A stretch of DNA of 64,000 nt from Propionispora vibrioides (GTDB lineage: Bacteria > Bacillota > Negativicutes > Propionisporales > Propionisporaceae). The translations under genes were made by a program, and so were the position numbers. Within the stretch, counting starts at the first letter, position 1, and each line of letters opens with the position of its first letter. The notes beneath the pieces were generated by a model that had not been told where the DNA came from, searched no databases, and worked only from the letters and a program-made list of their open reading frames with translations. This document shows positions 61,442 to 64,000 of the stretch, one piece after another. The stretch lies in the NCBI RefSeq assembly GCF_900110485.1, contig NZ_FODY01000011.1, positions 1 through 64,000 of the forward strand, read 5' to 3'.

Positions 61442-62749
61442 GGTTCGGTTGCGTTCGGCCACCTTGGCAAACGCTTTGGCACTGGCGGCAATCGTGGCGG
61501 CAATGTCCGCCTCGCTGTGGGCAGCCGACATGAATCCTGCCTCAAACTGGGAGGGAGCCAGGTAGATGCCATTTTCCAGCATGGTGTGAAAATAGATAGC
61601 AAAGGCTTCCGTATCAGCCGTAGTGGCGCTGTCATAATCATATACCGGTTGGTCGGTAAAGAACAGGCCGAACATAGAACCAAGCTGATGAAACTGCAGG
61701 GAAAGGCCGTACCGTTCCGCCTGATTGCGCAGTCCGACTGCCAAGGCGGCCGTCTTTCCAGTCAGCTTGCGGTACATGTCCGGATCGGCGGTCAGCGTCC
61801 GCAAGGTGGCAATCCCCGCCGACATAGCCAGCGGATTGCCGCTCAGCGTCCCCGCCTGGTATACCGGACCGGCCGGCGCAATATGCTCCATAATATCCCG
61901 GCGGCCGCCATAAGCACCTACCGGTAAGCCACCGCCGATTACTTTGCCCAGGCAGGTCAGGTCGGGTTTAATGCCGAACAAAGCCTGCGCACCGCCGTAA
62001 GCGACGCGGAAACCGCACATGACTTCGTCGAAGATCAGCAAGGAACCATAGGAACCGGTAATATCCCGGACCTGCTGCAGGTAGCCTTCACGGGGCGGCA
62101 CCAGTCCCATATTACCGGCCACCGGTTCAATAATCACGGCAGCGATATCGTCTCCGTATTGAGCAAACACCTGAGCCAGCGCATCGGCATCGTTATAGGG
62201 CACACTGATGGTGCCGCCGGCCACGCTGGCCGGCACGCCGGGGCTGTCGGGAACGCCCAGTGTGGCGGCACCGGAACCGGCCTTGACCAGCAGGCTGTCA
62301 TGGTGTCCATGGTAGCAGCCGACAAATTTCACGATCCGGCTCCGCTTGGTATAGGCCCGGGCCAGGCGCAAAACACTCATGGTCGCCTCGGTGCCCGAAT
62401 TTACCATCCGCACCAGCTCCATCGACGGAAAGGCAAGGCGAATCAACTGAGCCAGCTCTGTCTCCAGCAGGGTCGGCGCCCCATAGCTGGTCCCCTGCAG
62501 GACAGCCTTCTGCAGCGCCGCGGTCACAGCCGGATGGGCATGGCCGAGAATCATCGGTCCCCAGGAACCGACATAATCAATATATTCATTGCCGTCTATA
62601 TCATAGAGACGGCTGCCGGCCGCCCGGGCGATGAACGGCGGCGTGCCGCCCACACCGCGAAAGGACCGCACCGGACTGTTGACACCGCCCGGAATATATT
62701 CTTTCGCTTCAGCAAAGGCAGCCGCTGATTTCACAAACTGATATCCCAT
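61436..62749 (-). CDS. hemL: Glutamate-1-semialdehyde 2,1-aminomutase
   Basis: 437 residues, PLP enzyme making 5-aminolevulinate in the C5 route to haem and corrinoids. Motifs: [20 protein letters not shown] at the N-terminus, [66 protein letters not shown] and the PLP lysine in [23 protein letters not shown] before ATG 62749. It follows hemB by 16 nt. A cobamide-using anaerobe would need this pathway. Confidence 0.97.
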   Translation of the reverse strand: MGYQFVKSAAAFAEAKEYIPGGVNSPVRSFRGVGGTPPFIARAAGSRLYDIDGNEYIDYVGSWGPMILGHAHPAVTAALQKAVLQGTSYGAPTLLETELAQLIRLAFPSMELVRMVNSGTEATMSVLRLARAYTKRSRIVKFVGCYHGHHDSLLVKAGSGAATLGVPDSPGVPASVAGGTISVPYNDADALAQVFAQYGDDIAAVIIEPVAGNMGLVPPREGYLQQVRDITGSYGSLLIFDEVMCGFRVAYGGAQALFGIKPDLTCLGKVIGGGLPVGAYGGRRDIMEHIAPAGPVYQAGTLSGNPLAMSAGIATLRTLTADPDMYRKLTGKTAALAVGLRNQAERYGLSLQFHQLGSMFGLFFTDQPVYDYDSATTADTEAFAIYFHTMLENGIYLAPSQFEAGFMSAAHSEADIAATIAASAKAFAKVAERNRTK

Positions 62750-62765
62750 TGCTTTTTCCTCCCAA

Positions 62766-63746
62766 CTAAGCTTCTTCGCGCAGCCACCGGGCCGCATCCA
62801 GCGCATGGTAGGTAATAATGATATCGGCACCGCTCCGTTTCATGCTAAGCAGCGTTTCCAGCACAATCCGCCGTTCATCGACCCAGCCGTTGGCAGTGGC
62901 CGCCTTGACCATCGCGTACTCGCCGCTCACATTATATGCGGCCACAGGCAGATCAAAATTATCCTTCACCTGCCGGACAATATCCAAATAGACAAGCGCC
63001 GGCTTAACCATCAGAATATCGGCGCCTTCCTCCACATCCAGCGCCGCTTCGCGCAGCGCCTCGCGGGCATTGGCGGGATCCATCTGGTAGCTTTTGCGGT
63101 CACCGGTCTGCGGCGCCGAATCAGCGGCATCGCGGAAGGGGCCGTAAAAAGCCGAGGCGTATTTGACGGCATAGGACATGATGGACACATCGGTATACCC
63201 TTGCTGATCGAGTGCCTGACGGATGGCCAGCACCCGGCCGTCCATCATATCCGACGGGGCGACCATATCGGCGCCGGCCCGCGCGTGACTGACAGCGGTT
63301 TTGGCCAGCAGCTCCAGCGTGCTATCGTTGTCTACCGTCTGCCCTACCAAATGACCGCAATGACCGTGACTGGTATATTGGCACAAACAGACGTCGGTAA
63401 TTACCGTAAGCTCCGGCAAGGCCGCTTTGATCCGGCGCACCGCCTCCTGTACGGGACTGGCGTCATCCCAGGCGCTGGAGCCCTGCTCGTCTTTATAGGC
63501 AGGCAAACCGAACACCAGCACGGCCGGAATCCCCAGTTCATAGGCTTCCCGGGCCACAACCACTGCTTTATCCGGAGAGTAATGGCATACTCCCGGCATG
63601 GAACCAATTTCTTCTTCCAGATTATCTCCCGGCACCACAAACAGGGGATAGACAAAATCGCCTGCTTGCAGCTCGGTTTCCCTGACCAGTTTTCTGATCC
63701 CCGCCGAAACTCTGAGGCGCCGGGGACGAATAAACGGCATAGTCAT
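62766..63746 (-). CDS. hemB: Delta-aminolevulinic acid dehydratase (porphobilinogen synthase)
   Basis: 326 residues; condenses two 5-aminolevulinate to porphobilinogen. Schiff-base lysines in [17 protein letters not shown] and [12 protein letters not shown], zinc-type cysteine cluster [13 protein letters not shown], and the allosteric N-terminal [25 protein letters not shown] before ATG 63746; a frame to 63773 is rejected. With hemL it forms the end of a hem operon whose earlier genes would normally lie upstream, but here a palindromic repeat intervenes at 63786. Confidence 0.97.
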   Translation of the reverse strand: MTMPFIRPRRLRVSAGIRKLVRETELQAGDFVYPLFVVPGDNLEEEIGSMPGVCHYSPDKAVVVAREAYELGIPAVLVFGLPAYKDEQGSSAWDDASPVQEAVRRIKAALPELTVITDVCLCQYTSHGHCGHLVGQTVDNDSTLELLAKTAVSHARAGADMVAPSDMMDGRVLAIRQALDQQGYTDVSIMSYAVKYASAFYGPFRDAADSAPQTGDRKSYQMDPANAREALREAALDVEEGADILMVKPALVYLDIVRQVKDNFDLPVAAYNVSGEYAMVKAATANGWVDERRIVLETLLSMKRSGADIIITYHALDAARWLREEA

Positions 63747-63785
63747 TCGTGCTCCTCCTTCACTGTCTGTCATATGGTGACAGTC

Positions 63786-63948
63786 AGGGCGTGTGGGAAC
63801 GCGTTGAATTGCTCAGATTTCGAGCCGATTTTTCGCCGGACAAGGCAAATTTCCGCAGGAATACCGGACGTATTTCAAGGAAATTTAACGCAGTACGGCG
63901 GAAAATACGCCGGAAGATGGACAATGAACACCCGTGTCCACACGCCCT
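63786..63948. repeat. Full-length palindromic repeat (163 bp) upstream of hemB
   Basis: Left end AGGGCGTGTGGGAACGCG; right end in reverse complement AGGGCGTGTGGACACGGG. Inner arms TTTTTCGCCGGACAAGGC and GTACGGCGGAAAATACGCCG, second arms AAATTTCCGC/AAGGAAATTT, centre AATACCGGACGTATT. Right flank is CTAG. The remaining 50 bases to the window edge hold nothing recognised. Confidence 0.85.
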
Positions 63949-64000
63949 AGGTCGAAGAACCGGCAAAAGCCACTGCTCCGAACCATGTGACTGTTAATTA

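Noticed and set aside
62805-63950. A 381-aa rightward ORF across hemB
   Set aside because: Antisense to hemB and the repeat; hemB motifs are unambiguous.
1-64000. CRISPR array or prophage
   Set aside because: No regularly spaced direct repeats and no phage structural, integrase or lysis genes were seen; the tRNA genes are not disrupted by integrases.

Overview
The window looks like chromosome of an endospore-forming, diderm Firmicute of the Negativicutes, most likely Sporomusaceae. The inference rests on four things: a TonB-dependent outer-membrane receptor next to Firmicute-type genes (addAB, single-chain clostridial-type purL), pdaB-like and GH18 spore-envelope-type enzymes, a SpoIIE-type phosphatase, and a rich chemosensory repertoire. 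No species is claimed.

Layout. 1-820: tail of an IS110 transposase and a decayed NhaC-type antiporter. 738-4400: heavy-metal locus (cadC-type repressor, Cys-rich CadA P-type ATPase, second cadC paralogue). 4522-8262: OprC-like copper-type TonB receptor behind a Fur-like box, divergent from a NarL-type two-component pair. 8300-11250: accessory patch with small ORFs, a type I toxin-antitoxin locus (26-aa holin-like toxin plus antisense RNA), a second structured RNA, an SDR gene remnant, an NTF2-like protein and a membrane protein flanked by diverged direct repeats. 11247-18219: tRNA-Arg, a dense DnaA-box cluster, purL, cheY-cheX and mdh. 18578-21007: acyltransferase-like membrane protein and a GH26-like hydrolase. 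21034-31695: a nine-gene leftward run (tetR, cheY, cheA, cheW, mcp, cheR, cheB, hybrid kinase, receiver) that reads as one chemosensory operon with a TetR operator at its head. 31950-38400: two tRNA-Ser genes, corA with a structured leader, a tiny NrdD-tail-like protein, two 27-aa membrane peptides, an EVE protein, a dCache chemoreceptor and a GNAT enzyme. 38473-49866: DNA double-strand-break repair block sbcD-sbcC-addB-addA. 49967-58772: EamA transporter, polysaccharide deacetylase, GH18 protein, SpoIIE-type phosphatase, PAS-GGDEF-EAL protein, isochorismatase-like hydrolase. 58968-63746: small protein, YddA/SbmA-type ABC exporter, and hemB-hemL of tetrapyrrole synthesis.

The most unusual signal is a family of near-palindromic intergenic repeats, about 160 bp when complete, with a central mini-palindrome and usually a CTAG at one end. 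At least seven full-length or probable copies and three short forms occur here. In four cases the terminal TAG of the repeat is the stop codon of the adjacent gene. Other items worth follow-up are six TTATNCACA DnaA boxes in 233 bp beside purL, a 92-aa protein carrying the glycyl-radical-type tail of class III ribonucleotide reductase, and the two neighbouring small RNAs that share the same hairpin loop.

All functional calls are from sequence motifs read by eye; no database search was run.
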